A stretch of DNA of 64,000 nucleotides, from the NCBI RefSeq assembly GCF_013294005.1, contig NZ_JABSNK010000005.1, forward strand, positions 124,001-188,000. The letters are read 5' to 3'. Made by a program: the position numbers and the translations under genes. Origin of the DNA: Flavobacterium gelidicaeli. Its GTDB lineage: Bacteria; Bacteroidota; Bacteroidia; Flavobacteriales; Flavobacteriaceae. Under the pieces are notes generated by a model. That model ran no database searches, was not told the origin of the DNA, and was given only the letters and a program-made list of their open reading frames with translations. Positions 53,604-62,030 of this stretch are shown one piece after another (within the stretch, counting starts at the first letter, position 1; the number at the start of each line of letters is the position of its first letter).

Positions 53604-54359
53604 ATGAGCACTCAAAAAATATCGGCAGCAATTCTTACTTATAATAATGAAAGGCATATCGAAGAAGTACTAAAAAAACTATATTGGTGCGACGAAATAA
53701 TAATTTTAGATTCTTTTAGTACCGACAATACAATTGCCGTATGTGAAAAATATACTACGAAAATTTTTCAAAATAAATTTGAAGGATTTGGAATTCAAAA
53801 AAATATTTTAATGTCTAAATGCAGTAATGATTGGATTCTTTCAGTAGATTCTGATGAAGTACTAACCGATGAATTAATTACTAGCATTTCAAATCTTGAT
53901 CTTATAGATTTTGAAAAAAACTCAGGCTTTTTAATAAAGAGAAAACATATTTTTCTAAACAGACAATTTCAATACGGTAAAGAAAGTAACTCTTGGATAT
54001 TAAGATTATTTAATAAAAATAAAGGCGGAGTTACTGAAAACATCGTACACGAAACCATAGTCGTAACTGGAAATACTTCAAAATTAAAAGGAGAAATATT
54101 ACATTATACCATTGAAAAAATTAAAGACGCTATTTATAAAATGGATAGTTATGCACAACTTAAAGCTGCCGAATATTTTAAGAACGGTAAAAAAGTCAAT
54201 TGGGTAAAAATCTATTTAAATTTCCCGTTTACATTTTTTAGAGAGTATTTTTTAAATCGTAATTTCATGAATGGTTATCAAGGTTATATTTGGTCTTTAC
54301 TTGTAGCACAAGGCGCAGGATTAAAATATCTTTATTTAAAAGAATTATATAATAGGTAG
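53604..54359 (+). CDS. Glycosyltransferase family 2 protein, WaaE/KdtX-like
   Basis: This 251-residue enzyme resembles the LPS core beta-1,4-glucosyltransferase group: ISAAILTYNNERHIEEVL, IILDSFSTDNT, and the metal site LSVDSDEVL. The C-terminal positively charged and aromatic segment (FPFTFFREYFLNRNFMNGYQGY) is typical of that group and suggests membrane contact. The Kdo-kinase-like gene follows on the opposite strand. Confidence 0.85.
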   Translation: MSTQKISAAILTYNNERHIEEVLKKLYWCDEIIILDSFSTDNTIAVCEKYTTKIFQNKFEGFGIQKNILMSKCSNDWILSVDSDEVLTDELITSISNLDLIDFEKNSGFLIKRKHIFLNRQFQYGKESNSWILRLFNKNKGGVTENIVHETIVVTGNTSKLKGEILHYTIEKIKDAIYKMDSYAQLKAAEYFKNGKKVNWVKIYLNFPFTFFREYFLNRNFMNGYQGYIWSLLVAQGAGLKYLYLKELYNR

Positions 54360-54499
54360 ACAATTAACAATATTATTATTTATTGATTGTACTTTTCAGT
54401 ACTAGAATAACTGACATTTTAAACCCAATTACTTTGATTATTTAGAATTTAATTACCTTTATATAATGTGCTGTCTTCACTAACAATAGATTACAAAAA

Positions 54500-55267
54500 C
54501 TACTTCTTCCAAAATTTTAACTTTTTCTTCAATTTCCTTTTTTTCGCATAATCATGTTGAAATTGATTCGTATAGCTTAGCATTTTATCCAAGACTAATT
54601 CTTCTGATTTACCTGAAACTTTTGCATATTCATTACTCATTACAATGATCATTTCCTGTCTTAGAGCCAACCTACTAAAATTTTTCATCCTCAAATCAAA
54701 GTCCATTACAACATGAAAATTCATTCTATTTAAATCAACAAGATAAAAGCTATACTGATCATTTACTTCTTTTTTTATCAATGTATTTCCTGGAGAATGA
54801 TCTAAAAACTCAATACCCTTCTCATGTAAATTAAAAGTAAATCTTGTAAATTGCCTTAAAATATTTTCTAAATCTGGATAATTATTAGTTTCTATAAGAT
54901 CTCTAAACATCAAATCGTATTCTAAGTGTTCGCTTACATAATAGCTATCTAACAAGCCTAATTTGTTAAAATTCTCAAAATAAGCTATTGGTTGTGGGGT
55001 ACCCACACCTTTTTCTAACAAAATAGTAGCATATTCAAAAGAACGTTTGGCTTTAGATTTTCTAAAATATTTGTAGGCAATTTTATTAACAATATTTGGT
55101 ATTTTAAAAGACTTAATATTAATAGTCTGACCGTTAAGATTAAAAAGTTTAATCATATTTCTGTCACCATTACCCAAAACTACACCCTCAGACTTGAACT
55201 CTTTAATAAAGTGAAGGATTTCTTTAGAATTTTGAACTGTTTTAGAAAACATCAATTTTATGGTCAT
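54500..55267 (-). CDS. InaA/KdkA-family lipopolysaccharide kinase-like protein
   Basis: This 255-residue protein has a protein-kinase-like fold: the lysine region NIKSFKIPN, the catalytic loop GIEFLDHSPGNTLI (DxxxxN), and the DFG equivalent YLVDLNRM. In Gram-negative bacteria the family phosphorylates Kdo or heptose in the LPS inner core. The C-terminus is strongly basic (KKRKLKKKLKFWKK), fitting a membrane-edge location. Its neighbours are core-type glycosyltransferases. The substrate is inferred, not shown. Confidence 0.82.
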   Translation of the reverse strand: MTIKLMFSKTVQNSKEILHFIKEFKSEGVVLGNGDRNMIKLFNLNGQTINIKSFKIPNIVNKIAYKYFRKSKAKRSFEYATILLEKGVGTPQPIAYFENFNKLGLLDSYYVSEHLEYDLMFRDLIETNNYPDLENILRQFTRFTFNLHEKGIEFLDHSPGNTLIKKEVNDQYSFYLVDLNRMNFHVVMDFDLRMKNFSRLALRQEMIIVMSNEYAKVSGKSEELVLDKMLSYTNQFQHDYAKKRKLKKKLKFWKK

Positions 55268-55578
55268 TTTTATTATTTTAGAACTTTTAAAGCTTTTTTT
55301 TTACACTATTGATTTTGACTTTTTTCTATAAAGAAAATGAATTAACACTTTAATTTATTAATTTCTACCATTAACCAAAATCATCTGTAAGCCAACAAAA
55401 ATACACATACAATTTTAGACTTCAAATTAATATTGTAATTTCGTCAAATATTAGCATATAATAGACTCTAGTAATCTTGAAACAATAATTACCTGACATA
55501 TTATGACAAAATCGATTAGTCAATATAACACTATAATTATGGCTAAAATAACATTAGAACAATATAAAAATAGTATTG
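55268..55578. other. Intergenic region with the kinase promoter
   Basis: It contains a well-formed minus-strand promoter at 55396-55425 and otherwise AT-rich sequence. A 17-codon plus-strand frame (55539-55592) overlaps the next gene's start; I do not count it as a gene. Confidence 0.5.
55396..55425 (-). promoter_or_regulatory. Promoter of the LPS kinase-like gene
   Basis: Minus strand TTG (55423-55425), exactly 19 bp, then TATTTTTG (55396-55403), a full match to the Bacteroidota promoter. The leader would be about 120 nt, unusually long for this window. Confidence 0.6.
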
Positions 55579-56148
55579 ATGGAAAATCTTAACGACGAAG
55601 TTCTTAAAGCTTACGAAATTATAAAAAATGGCGGAATCATACTCTACCCTACTGACACCGTTTGGGGAATAGGTTGTGACGCAACAAATCCTGAGGCTGT
55701 AGCTAAAATATATAAGTTAAAAAAAAGAGCCGAAACACAAAGTATGATTGTACTTATGAACGGTGAAAAAATGATGTATAATGTATTCAAGGATATCCCT
55801 GAGGTGGCTTGGCAAATTTTAGATTTTTCTGAAAATCCAACTACTTTAGTTTTAGACAATCCTAGAAATGTTGCCACAAATTTAATTGCAACTGATAAAA
55901 CTCTGGGTGTACGAATCATAAAAGAACCTTTTTGTTTCAAATTGTTAGAGCGTATGAAAAAACCATTAGTTTCTACGTCAGCAAACATATCAGGGCAAGC
56001 AACTCCAAAAAGTTTTAAAGAAATTAACCCTGAGATTATTAAAGGTGTGGACTATGTTGTAAATTTGCAACGCGATAAAATTGCTGGAAAACCATCAACC
56101 ATTATAAAATTAACGAATGACAGCCAGGTAAAAGTGATTAGAAAATAA
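55579..56148 (+). CDS. L-threonylcarbamoyladenylate synthase family protein (Sua5/YciO/YrdC)
   Basis: This 189-residue protein makes threonylcarbamoyl-AMP for the t6A37 modification of tRNA. Motifs: GGIILYPTDTVWGIGCDA, KIYKLKKRAETQSMIVLMN, TLGVRIIKE and PLVSTSANISGQATP. The start is ATG 55579; a TTG codon directly before it is in frame but unnecessary. It has the short YrdC form without the Sua5 C-terminal domain. Confidence 0.9.
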   Translation: MENLNDEVLKAYEIIKNGGIILYPTDTVWGIGCDATNPEAVAKIYKLKKRAETQSMIVLMNGEKMMYNVFKDIPEVAWQILDFSENPTTLVLDNPRNVATNLIATDKTLGVRIIKEPFCFKLLERMKKPLVSTSANISGQATPKSFKEINPEIIKGVDYVVNLQRDKIAGKPSTIIKLTNDSQVKVIRK

Positions 56149-56317
56149 CTTTTTACCTTAAATTCATTTCTGTTAATAGTTATACTAATGTAAAAGGTAG
56201 TATTCTCAGACTGCTATTTAAAGTTTGAAGATATAACAATTTTATAAATTTAATTATTTTATAATATAAACGCAGTATTAGTTCCAAAAGTGATTTTTGA
56301 GCTTGCGGTAAAAGAAC

Positions 56318-57739
56318 ATGAATTACAAAGAAGCATTACAAAATAAAATATTTGAAGTTATCTCTAAAGCCTCACAAGAACTTAACGTTGACAGTTATGT
56401 CATTGGTGGTTTTGTAAGAGACTTAATCCTAAAAAGAGACTTTAAAAAAGACATTGATATTGTAGCCGTAGGTAGCGGAATTAAACTTGCTCTTCAAGTA
56501 TCTAAACTACTCCCTAACAAGCCTAAAGTTCAAGTATTCAAAAATTACGGAACCGCTATGCTTCGTTTTGAAGACACTGAAATCGAATTTGTAGGTGCTC
56601 GCAAAGAGTCATACCATTTTGAAAGCAGAAATCCTGTAGTTGAAAATGGCACTTTACAAGATGATCAAGACCGTCGTGATTTTACTATAAACGCTTTAGC
56701 GATATCATTAAATTCAAAAAATTACGGTGATTTACTAGATCCTTTTGAAGGATTGAAAGACATCGAAAAAAAGATTTTAAGAACGCCTTTACAACCAGAT
56801 GTAACCTACTCTGACGACCCATTGCGTATGATGCGAGCAATACGTTTTGCTAATCAATTGAATTTTGAAATTGAAGCTTCTTCATTGGCATCCATTACAA
56901 AAAATGCTGAACGTATTAAAATTATTTCTGGAGAGCGCATCGTAGATGAATTAAACAAAATACTTTCAACCGAAAAACCTTCGATTGGGTTCCTACTATT
57001 ATATAAAACAGGACTGCTAGATATACTTTTACCCGAATTGACAGCATTGAATAATGTAGAAGAGATTGAAGGACAAACACATAAAAACAACTTTTATCAC
57101 ACCTTAGAAGTAGTAGACAACATTTGTCCAAATACTAATGATGTATGGTTGCGCTGGTCAGCTTTATTGCACGATATAGGAAAAGCACCTACCAAAAGAT
57201 TCAATAAAAAACAAGGTTGGACTTTTCACGGACACGAATTTCTTGGTGGTAAAATGGTCAAAAAAATATTTGAGCGTTTACACATGCCTTTAAATCAAAA
57301 AATGAAATTCGTTCAAAAAATGGTTATGATGAGTTCACGACCAATTGTTCTATCACAAGATACTGTAACAGACTCAGCTGTGCGCAGATTGGTTTTTGAC
57401 GCAGGAGAAGACGTAGAAGATTTAATGACACTTTGTGAAGCAGATATCACCACTAAAAATCCGAATAAATTCAAAAAATACCATAACAACTTTGTTATTG
57501 TTCGAAAGAAAATCGTTGAAGTGGAAGAGCGTGATCAAGTACGTAATTTTCAACCACCAATTACTGGTGAACAAATTATGGAACTCTTTAATTTACAACC
57601 ATCGCGCGAAATTGGAATCTTGAAGGAAGCTATTAAAGAAGCCATACTTGAAGGTGAAATTCCAAATGAATATGAAGCCGCTTACCAACTTTTGTTAAAA
57701 AGAGCAGCCAAATTAGGTTTAAAAATTAACGCTTGTTAA
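56318..57739 (+). CDS. cca: CCA tRNA nucleotidyltransferase with HD domain
   Basis: This 473-residue enzyme adds or repairs the CCA end of tRNA. N-terminal motifs are [22 protein letters not shown] with the catalytic Asp pair, [10 protein letters not shown], and [15 protein letters not shown]-terminal HD domain is visible in [14 protein letters not shown] and [10 protein letters not shown] domains in this family usually hydrolyse phosphate at the tRNA end. It is followed after 85 bp by ctaA. Confidence 0.94.
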   Translation: MNYKEALQNKIFEVISKASQELNVDSYVIGGFVRDLILKRDFKKDIDIVAVGSGIKLALQVSKLLPNKPKVQVFKNYGTAMLRFEDTEIEFVGARKESYHFESRNPVVENGTLQDDQDRRDFTINALAISLNSKNYGDLLDPFEGLKDIEKKILRTPLQPDVTYSDDPLRMMRAIRFANQLNFEIEASSLASITKNAERIKIISGERIVDELNKILSTEKPSIGFLLLYKTGLLDILLPELTALNNVEEIEGQTHKNNFYHTLEVVDNICPNTNDVWLRWSALLHDIGKAPTKRFNKKQGWTFHGHEFLGGKMVKKIFERLHMPLNQKMKFVQKMVMMSSRPIVLSQDTVTDSAVRRLVFDAGEDVEDLMTLCEADITTKNPNKFKKYHNNFVIVRKKIVEVEERDQVRNFQPPITGEQIMELFNLQPSREIGILKEAIKEAILEGEIPNEYEAAYQLLLKRAAKLGLKINAC

Positions 57740-57763
57740 ATCAGTACTTGAGCACTAATGAGA

Positions 57764-57771
57764 TAACTTTG
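57764..57771 (+). promoter_or_regulatory. -7 element of ctaA
   Basis: TAACTTTG is a perfect TAnnTTTG, about 54 bp before ATG 57825. No well-spaced TTG was found. Confidence 0.4.
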
Positions 57772-57824
57772 TAAATGATTTATTAAAAATCAAATAAATT
57801 ATATTTCAGAAAATTGATTTTAAA

Positions 57825-58847
57825 ATGAAAAAAGAGAATAGATCTGTAGTAATCTGGTTATTATCCGGTTGTGTGTTATTATTTTTAATGGTTACCGTAG
57901 GTGGAATCACTAGATTGACAAATTCTGGCTTATCAATGACCGATTGGCACTTGGTTACCGATACTTTTCCACCGCTGACTGATGCGAAGTGGCAACAAGC
58001 TTTTGATCAATATAAAAAGTTTCCTGAGTATCAAAAAATCAATATTCACAATGATTTTCAACTCTCTGATTATAAATTCATCTACTTCTGGGAGTGGTTT
58101 CACCGCTTTATAGGACGTATTATTGGAATGGTATTTCTTATTCCTTTTATTTATTTTTTAATAAAAAAGAAACTCGACAGACCCACAATTAACAAATGTA
58201 TTGTTCTTTTAGGGATGGGGGCTTTTCAAGGATTTTTAGGCTGGTTCATGGTAAGAAGTGGCTTGATTGATAATCCAGATGTAAGCCATTTTAGACTTGC
58301 ATTACACCTTACTTTTGCGTTCATAACTTTTGCATACACCTTTTGGGTGGCCTTAGATTTGATCTATCCAGAGCGAAATAACAAAATTAAAACCTTACAA
58401 AATATCGCTCGTTATGCGTTGGTTTTTTTATTAATCCAAATCATCTATGGTGGTTTTGTTGCAGGTTTAAATGCAGGACTAATACACAATCATTGGCCAT
58501 TAATGGGAGATGGACAATTCATGCACGATAGTATTTTCATAGAGCAAAAAAACCTGTTTTTGAGTTTCACTGAAGGCAAAAGCGGGGTGCAATTTATTCA
58601 CCGTACATTAGCTTATTTTGTAGTTACCTTAATGGTTTTTCTCTATTACAAAAGCCGCAAATTTAGTTTAAACACAGGACAATCTACGGGTATAAACTTA
58701 CTTGTAATTCTTGTCTTTATACAGTTTGCGCTAGGCGTATTTACCTTATTGTATGGCGTACCATTATGGCTAGGACTAACACATCAAATCAATGCGTTTT
58801 TCCTTTTATCAGCAATGACTTATACATTACATAGGTTGTCAAAATAA
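57825..58847 (+). CDS. ctaA: Haem A synthase (COX15/CtaA)
   Basis: This 340-residue membrane protein has eight predicted segments and oxidises the C8 methyl of haem O to give haem A for aa3-type oxidases. Evidence: VTVGGITRLTNSGLSMTDWH, EWFHRFIGRIIGM, HLTFAFITFAY, QFIHRTLAY and LGLTHQINAFFLL, which carry the paired haem-ligand histidines. It fits the type with an N-terminal TRLTNSGLSMT loop. The cbb3 oxidase in this window does not need haem A, so another oxidase is expected elsewhere. Confidence 0.92.
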   Translation: MKKENRSVVIWLLSGCVLLFLMVTVGGITRLTNSGLSMTDWHLVTDTFPPLTDAKWQQAFDQYKKFPEYQKINIHNDFQLSDYKFIYFWEWFHRFIGRIIGMVFLIPFIYFLIKKKLDRPTINKCIVLLGMGAFQGFLGWFMVRSGLIDNPDVSHFRLALHLTFAFITFAYTFWVALDLIYPERNNKIKTLQNIARYALVFLLIQIIYGGFVAGLNAGLIHNHWPLMGDGQFMHDSIFIEQKNLFLSFTEGKSGVQFIHRTLAYFVVTLMVFLYYKSRKFSLNTGQSTGINLLVILVFIQFALGVFTLLYGVPLWLGLTHQINAFFLLSAMTYTLHRLSK

Positions 58848-58910
58848 CAATTTATCATTACAATTACCACCGACTATATTGTCACATTTCTTTGTTCATT
58901 ATAAACAAAA

Positions 58911-59696
58911 ATGTCTAAACTTGCATCTCAGGATAGCTTCTTCGACTTATCAGATTACGGAAGATCATTTGGAAAAATGCTTGCAAATCTTTTAAAAAAC
59001 ACACGCTTCACTCCCATACATGTCACGCTTCTTTTTGGCCTTTCTGGTCTTATTGCGGTCTACTGCATATTAGAAAACCAGTATTACTTAGCAGGCTTTT
59101 TCATTATTTTAAAGTCGGGTATTGATGCCGCAGATGGTGAACTTGCTCGAATTAAAAACACGCCTTCTTACACCGGAAGATATCTCGACAGCGTGTTTGA
59201 TATCATCTTAAACTTCCTTTTTTTAAGTGCTATTTGTTACATTTCAGAAACCTCTTTTCTAATGACTTTAGCAGCCTTTTTTTGTATCCAATTACAAGGA
59301 ACGTTATATAATTATTACTACGTTATTTTACGAAATAAATCAGTAGGAGGAGACACAACAAGTAAGGTCTTTGAATATAAATCTCCGAAAGCTTTAGGTA
59401 ACGAAAGTCAAAAATCTGTTGATATTTTATTCCAAATATACACCGTTGTTTATGGAGGGTTTGATAAAATTATTCACCTTTTAGACAGTGATGCATATAA
59501 GGTAAAAACATTCCCAAATTGGTTTATGACTTTTGTTTCACTCTACGGCTTAGGGTTTCAATTATTACTCATTTCGCTTATGTTAGCAATGAATAAAGTA
59601 AACTTCATTGTTCCATTTTTTATTGGATACTCTGTTTTTATTATTATTCTAATAAGCATTAGAAAAACGCTTTTTAGAGTAAAAAAGTCAATATAG
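58911..59696 (+). CDS. CDP-alcohol phosphatidyltransferase family protein
   Basis: This 261-residue membrane enzyme carries the signature D-x2-DG-x2-AR-x8-G-x3-D-x3-D, seen as DAADGELARIKN then TGRYLDSVFD near residues 75-102. The family swaps CMP on CDP-alcohol lipids for another alcohol. About six membrane segments are seen. The lipid product cannot be told. A weak hairpin (AAATCAAT/ATTGATTT at 59747-59769) follows. Confidence 0.88.
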   Translation: MSKLASQDSFFDLSDYGRSFGKMLANLLKNTRFTPIHVTLLFGLSGLIAVYCILENQYYLAGFFIILKSGIDAADGELARIKNTPSYTGRYLDSVFDIILNFLFLSAICYISETSFLMTLAAFFCIQLQGTLYNYYYVILRNKSVGGDTTSKVFEYKSPKALGNESQKSVDILFQIYTVVYGGFDKIIHLLDSDAYKVKTFPNWFMTFVSLYGLGFQLLLISLMLAMNKVNFIVPFFIGYSVFIIILISIRKTLFRVKKSI

Positions 59697-59904
59697 ATAA
59701 AATCTATTCAACATGTATTAAATACTTATTACCAATACATTAAACAAATCAATCTCTTGTATTGATTTAACCTTTACTTAATATCCTAGATAATCCTTTA
59801 AAATACAATTTTACAACAATTTATGAAAATATCATAACACATTTTGCGGTGTTTATTCGCAACTTTGCCATAACAACATTATTAATCATATAAACTAAAA
59901 CGTT
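59697..59904. other. Intergenic region before csbD with a palindrome
   Basis: TTATGA-AAATA-TCATAA (59821-59837) is a perfect palindrome around a 5-bp centre. It lies 38 bp upstream of the last base of CAACTTTG (59860-59867), one mismatch from TAnnTTTG. It may be an operator for csbD. The rest is featureless. Confidence 0.45.
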
Positions 59905-60087
59905 ATGCCAAATTCAGAAGAAATTAAAGGAAACTGGAATGAGATGAAAGGGAAGCTAAAACAAAAATATGCTGATCTAACAGATGATGACTTACTATTT
60001 GAAGAAGGAAAAGAAGATGAAATGTGGGGGAAACTGCAACAAAAACTAGGTAAGACAAAAAAAGAAATTCAATCCTTATTTGAATAA
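59905..60087 (+). CDS. CsbD-family stress-response protein
   Basis: This 60-residue protein matches CsbD over its length: [26 protein letters not shown] and [15 protein letters not shown]. The family is induced by general stress in several bacteria; its biochemistry is not known. A large terminator follows. Confidence 0.9.
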   Translation: MPNSEEIKGNWNEMKGKLKQKYADLTDDDLLFEEGKEDEMWGKLQQKLGKTKKEIQSLFE

Positions 60088-60110
60088 ATAAGATGATTGT
60101 AAAAGTAAAA

Positions 60111-60185
60111 ACGGTTTCAAAAAGATACTCGTTTTTTGTTTAGAAGAAAACAGAAAACCAGCCTTTTTGAAACCGCTTTTTTTTA
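60111..60185 (+). terminator. Terminator after csbD
   Basis: CGGTTTCAAAAAG pairs with CTTTTTGAAACCG, enclosing a second stem (GTTTT.../...AAAAC). The outer stem is followed by a T run. Confidence 0.8.
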
Positions 60186-60207
60186 GTACTAAAACTAAAC
60201 ATTTACA

Positions 60208-60963
60208 TCAGCTTAACCAGTCTTTAAAATGCGTTACTTTTTCTCTACTTACAATTACATCATCGTTAACATAAGAAGGTAAAACAACTTTTAATCTTGA
60301 ATTACTAAACACTATAATTTCCTTAATTGCTATCATCGGAATTATAAACTTCCGACTGATTCTATAAAAATGTTTTGGATCTAATTCTTGCTCTAAAATT
60401 TCTAAAGTAGAATCCACTAGATAATTTCTATTGTCAAAAGTATGAAGATAAGTTACTTTATTTTCACTATAAAAACATTCGACCTCCTCTACCGAAATCA
60501 CTTTTAAGTGCTGCCCTATTTTAACCGTAAATCTTTTTTTGAATTCTTTCTCAAATGGATTGCCAAGCATTCTTTTTATTTCGTCAAAATCCAATTGCAA
60601 CTTTTCTTTTTGTGGCAAGCGTTCTTTAAATTTTAAAACGGCTTGCTCCAGATCGTCTTCATCAATTGGTTTTAATAGATAGTCGATACTGTTTAATTTG
60701 AATGCTCGCAGTGCGAATTCGTCATAAGCTGTGGTAAAAATAACAGCACTTTTTATGTCAACTTTTTCAAAAATCTCAAAGGACAATCCGTCTGATAATT
60801 GAATGTCTAAAAAGATTAAATCTGGGTGTTCATTTTTAGTAAACCACTCGATCGCTTCTTCCACAGAATGTAACATCACATCGACCTTTATTTGTAGCTT
60901 TTCGAGTTTGCGTTGCAACAATCTAGCAGCTGGTTTTTCGTCTTCAATTATTATAGTTTTCAA
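60208..60963 (-). CDS. LytTR-family response regulator
   Basis: This 251-residue protein has a receiver domain (residues 1-120) with acidic pocket IIEDEKPA, phospho-acceptor Asp53 in LIFLDIQLSDG, and K in YLLKPIDEDD. A LytTR DNA-binding domain follows (from about 145; VEEVECFYSENKVTYLHT, then FYRISRKFIIPM). It is the natural partner of the LytS-type kinase encoded 1 kb upstream in the same direction. Confidence 0.93.
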   Translation of the reverse strand: MKTIIIEDEKPAARLLQRKLEKLQIKVDVMLHSVEEAIEWFTKNEHPDLIFLDIQLSDGLSFEIFEKVDIKSAVIFTTAYDEFALRAFKLNSIDYLLKPIDEDDLEQAVLKFKERLPQKEKLQLDFDEIKRMLGNPFEKEFKKRFTVKIGQHLKVISVEEVECFYSENKVTYLHTFDNRNYLVDSTLEILEQELDPKHFYRISRKFIIPMIAIKEIIVFSNSRLKVVLPSYVNDDVIVSREKVTHFKDWLS

Positions 60964-61016
60964 TTTGAAAATTTTATTAATTAGTAGTTAACTTAAAATT
61001 GCTTTTCTTACAAAAA

Positions 61017-61370
61017 TCACTCCCATTTTGTAGCCGCATCTTTATCTATAAACTCTTGAATTTTCTTTTCTTCCCAGTTTGCACCAAAAAACAAATTTCC
61101 TCCAAAAACAGACAAACCGTGTGCCGCTAGTCCAATCCCCCAAAAGACCAGCGTGCTCCATGTTTCCCATCTTAAGAAGACGCCTTCATTAATACTGCTA
61201 TGATTAAAAATTGAAGTAAGATTATAACCATTTATTACAACATAAATCAACAAATGAATATAAAACCCTTTAATTCTTTTCATTCTTTTATATGCCATAT
61301 TGTAACGCGCATCTGGATTATTCTCATCAACTATATAATTATCATATTTACTGCGTCTATATCGTCTCAT
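61017..61370 (-). CDS. 2TM-domain protein
   Basis: This 117-residue protein has the '2TM' layout: a positively charged start (YKRMKRIKGFYIHLLIYVVIN), two membrane segments, and the tail GANWEEKKIQEFIDKD-like motif. The family is common in Bacteroidota next to LytTR/LytS systems and has no known function. It is one of three stand-alone copies here, with a fourth fused to the kinase. Confidence 0.85.
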   Translation of the reverse strand: MRRYRRSKYDNYIVDENNPDARYNMAYKRMKRIKGFYIHLLIYVVINGYNLTSIFNHSSINEGVFLRWETWSTLVFWGIGLAAHGLSVFGGNLFFGANWEEKKIQEFIDKDAATKWE

Positions 61371-61386
61371 CTTATTATTATTTATG

Positions 61387-61698
61387 TTATTGCCAATTTC
61401 TTTTTTGATCGTTTTGCTTTTCTTTCTCCATGAATTCTTTGATTTTATTGTCCTGCCAATCTTTACCTAGAAACGGCATAAAACGGAATGTCACCATTCC
61501 ATGAATAAAAACTCCTACACCCCAACATAGTAAAGGCCAAAGAAACCATAGATACTCAGGTGATGTCGTTAAATTAAGAACTATGAGAAATGAATTAACA
61601 GCAACATAACTGATCAAATTGCCATAAAATCCTTTTATCTCATCCACTCGCTTTTTAGCTTTGTAATAGCGATCTTCGTTAACATATTTATTTTCCAT
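61387..61698 (-). CDS. 2TM-domain protein
   Basis: This 103-residue paralogue has YYKAKKRVDEIKGFYGNLISY, two membrane segments and LGKDWQDNKIKEFMEKE. The frame is open to 61710, but I prefer ATG 61698: the upstream codons overlap the end of the previous gene, and the real start then lies just after its stop. Its N-terminal half is very close to the kinase's fused 2TM domain. Confidence 0.82.
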   Translation of the reverse strand: MENKYVNEDRYYKAKKRVDEIKGFYGNLISYVAVNSFLIVLNLTTSPEYLWFLWPLLCWGVGVFIHGMVTFRFMPFLGKDWQDNKIKEFMEKEKQNDQKRNWQ

Positions 61699-61700
61699 CA

Positions 61701-62030
61701 CTATTTCCATTTTTGAGTTTTATTTCTTGCCTTCATAAAATGCGCTAATTTTTGATCTTCCCATTTTTTCCCAAACAATACAAAACTCACCACAGTATCA
61801 ACCAAGGTTATTAAAAAAGCACCTGTCCAAATAGCCATGACAAAGGAGTTCAGCTGATTGAATGGAAAAATAGTAAATCCAATTTTAAAATATTCTTTCA
61901 AAATAAAAAAGCTTAATCCAATCAAATAAATTATAAAATGTATGTAGAAAGTCTTTAATTTTTGGACTTTTTTTCTTGCTAGCTCAAAGCTATGATTTTG
62001 TATATCGCTGTTCTGATTTGTCTCTATCAT
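61701..62030 (-). CDS. 2TM-domain protein
   Basis: This 109-residue paralogue has FELARKKVQKLKTFYIHFIIY, two membrane segments and GKKWEDQKLAHFMK. ATG 62030 overlaps the kinase stop codon as TAATG, a common coupling arrangement; an alternative ATG at 62039 lies inside the kinase gene. It is read with the kinase. Confidence 0.82.
   Translation of the reverse strand: MIETNQNSDIQNHSFELARKKVQKLKTFYIHFIIYLIGLSFFILKEYFKIGFTIFPFNQLNSFVMAIWTGAFLITLVDTVVSFVLFGKKWEDQKLAHFMKARNKTQKWK

Noticed and set aside
55539..55592. 17-codon frame overlapping the Sua5/YrdC gene start
   Set aside because: It could be a leader peptide, but there is no promoter fit, no known pattern and no conservation evidence.
59821..59837. 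Fourth member of the Fnr-like operator family
   Set aside because: The half-sites are alike, but the core is 13 bp instead of 14 and the distance to the -7 element is different.
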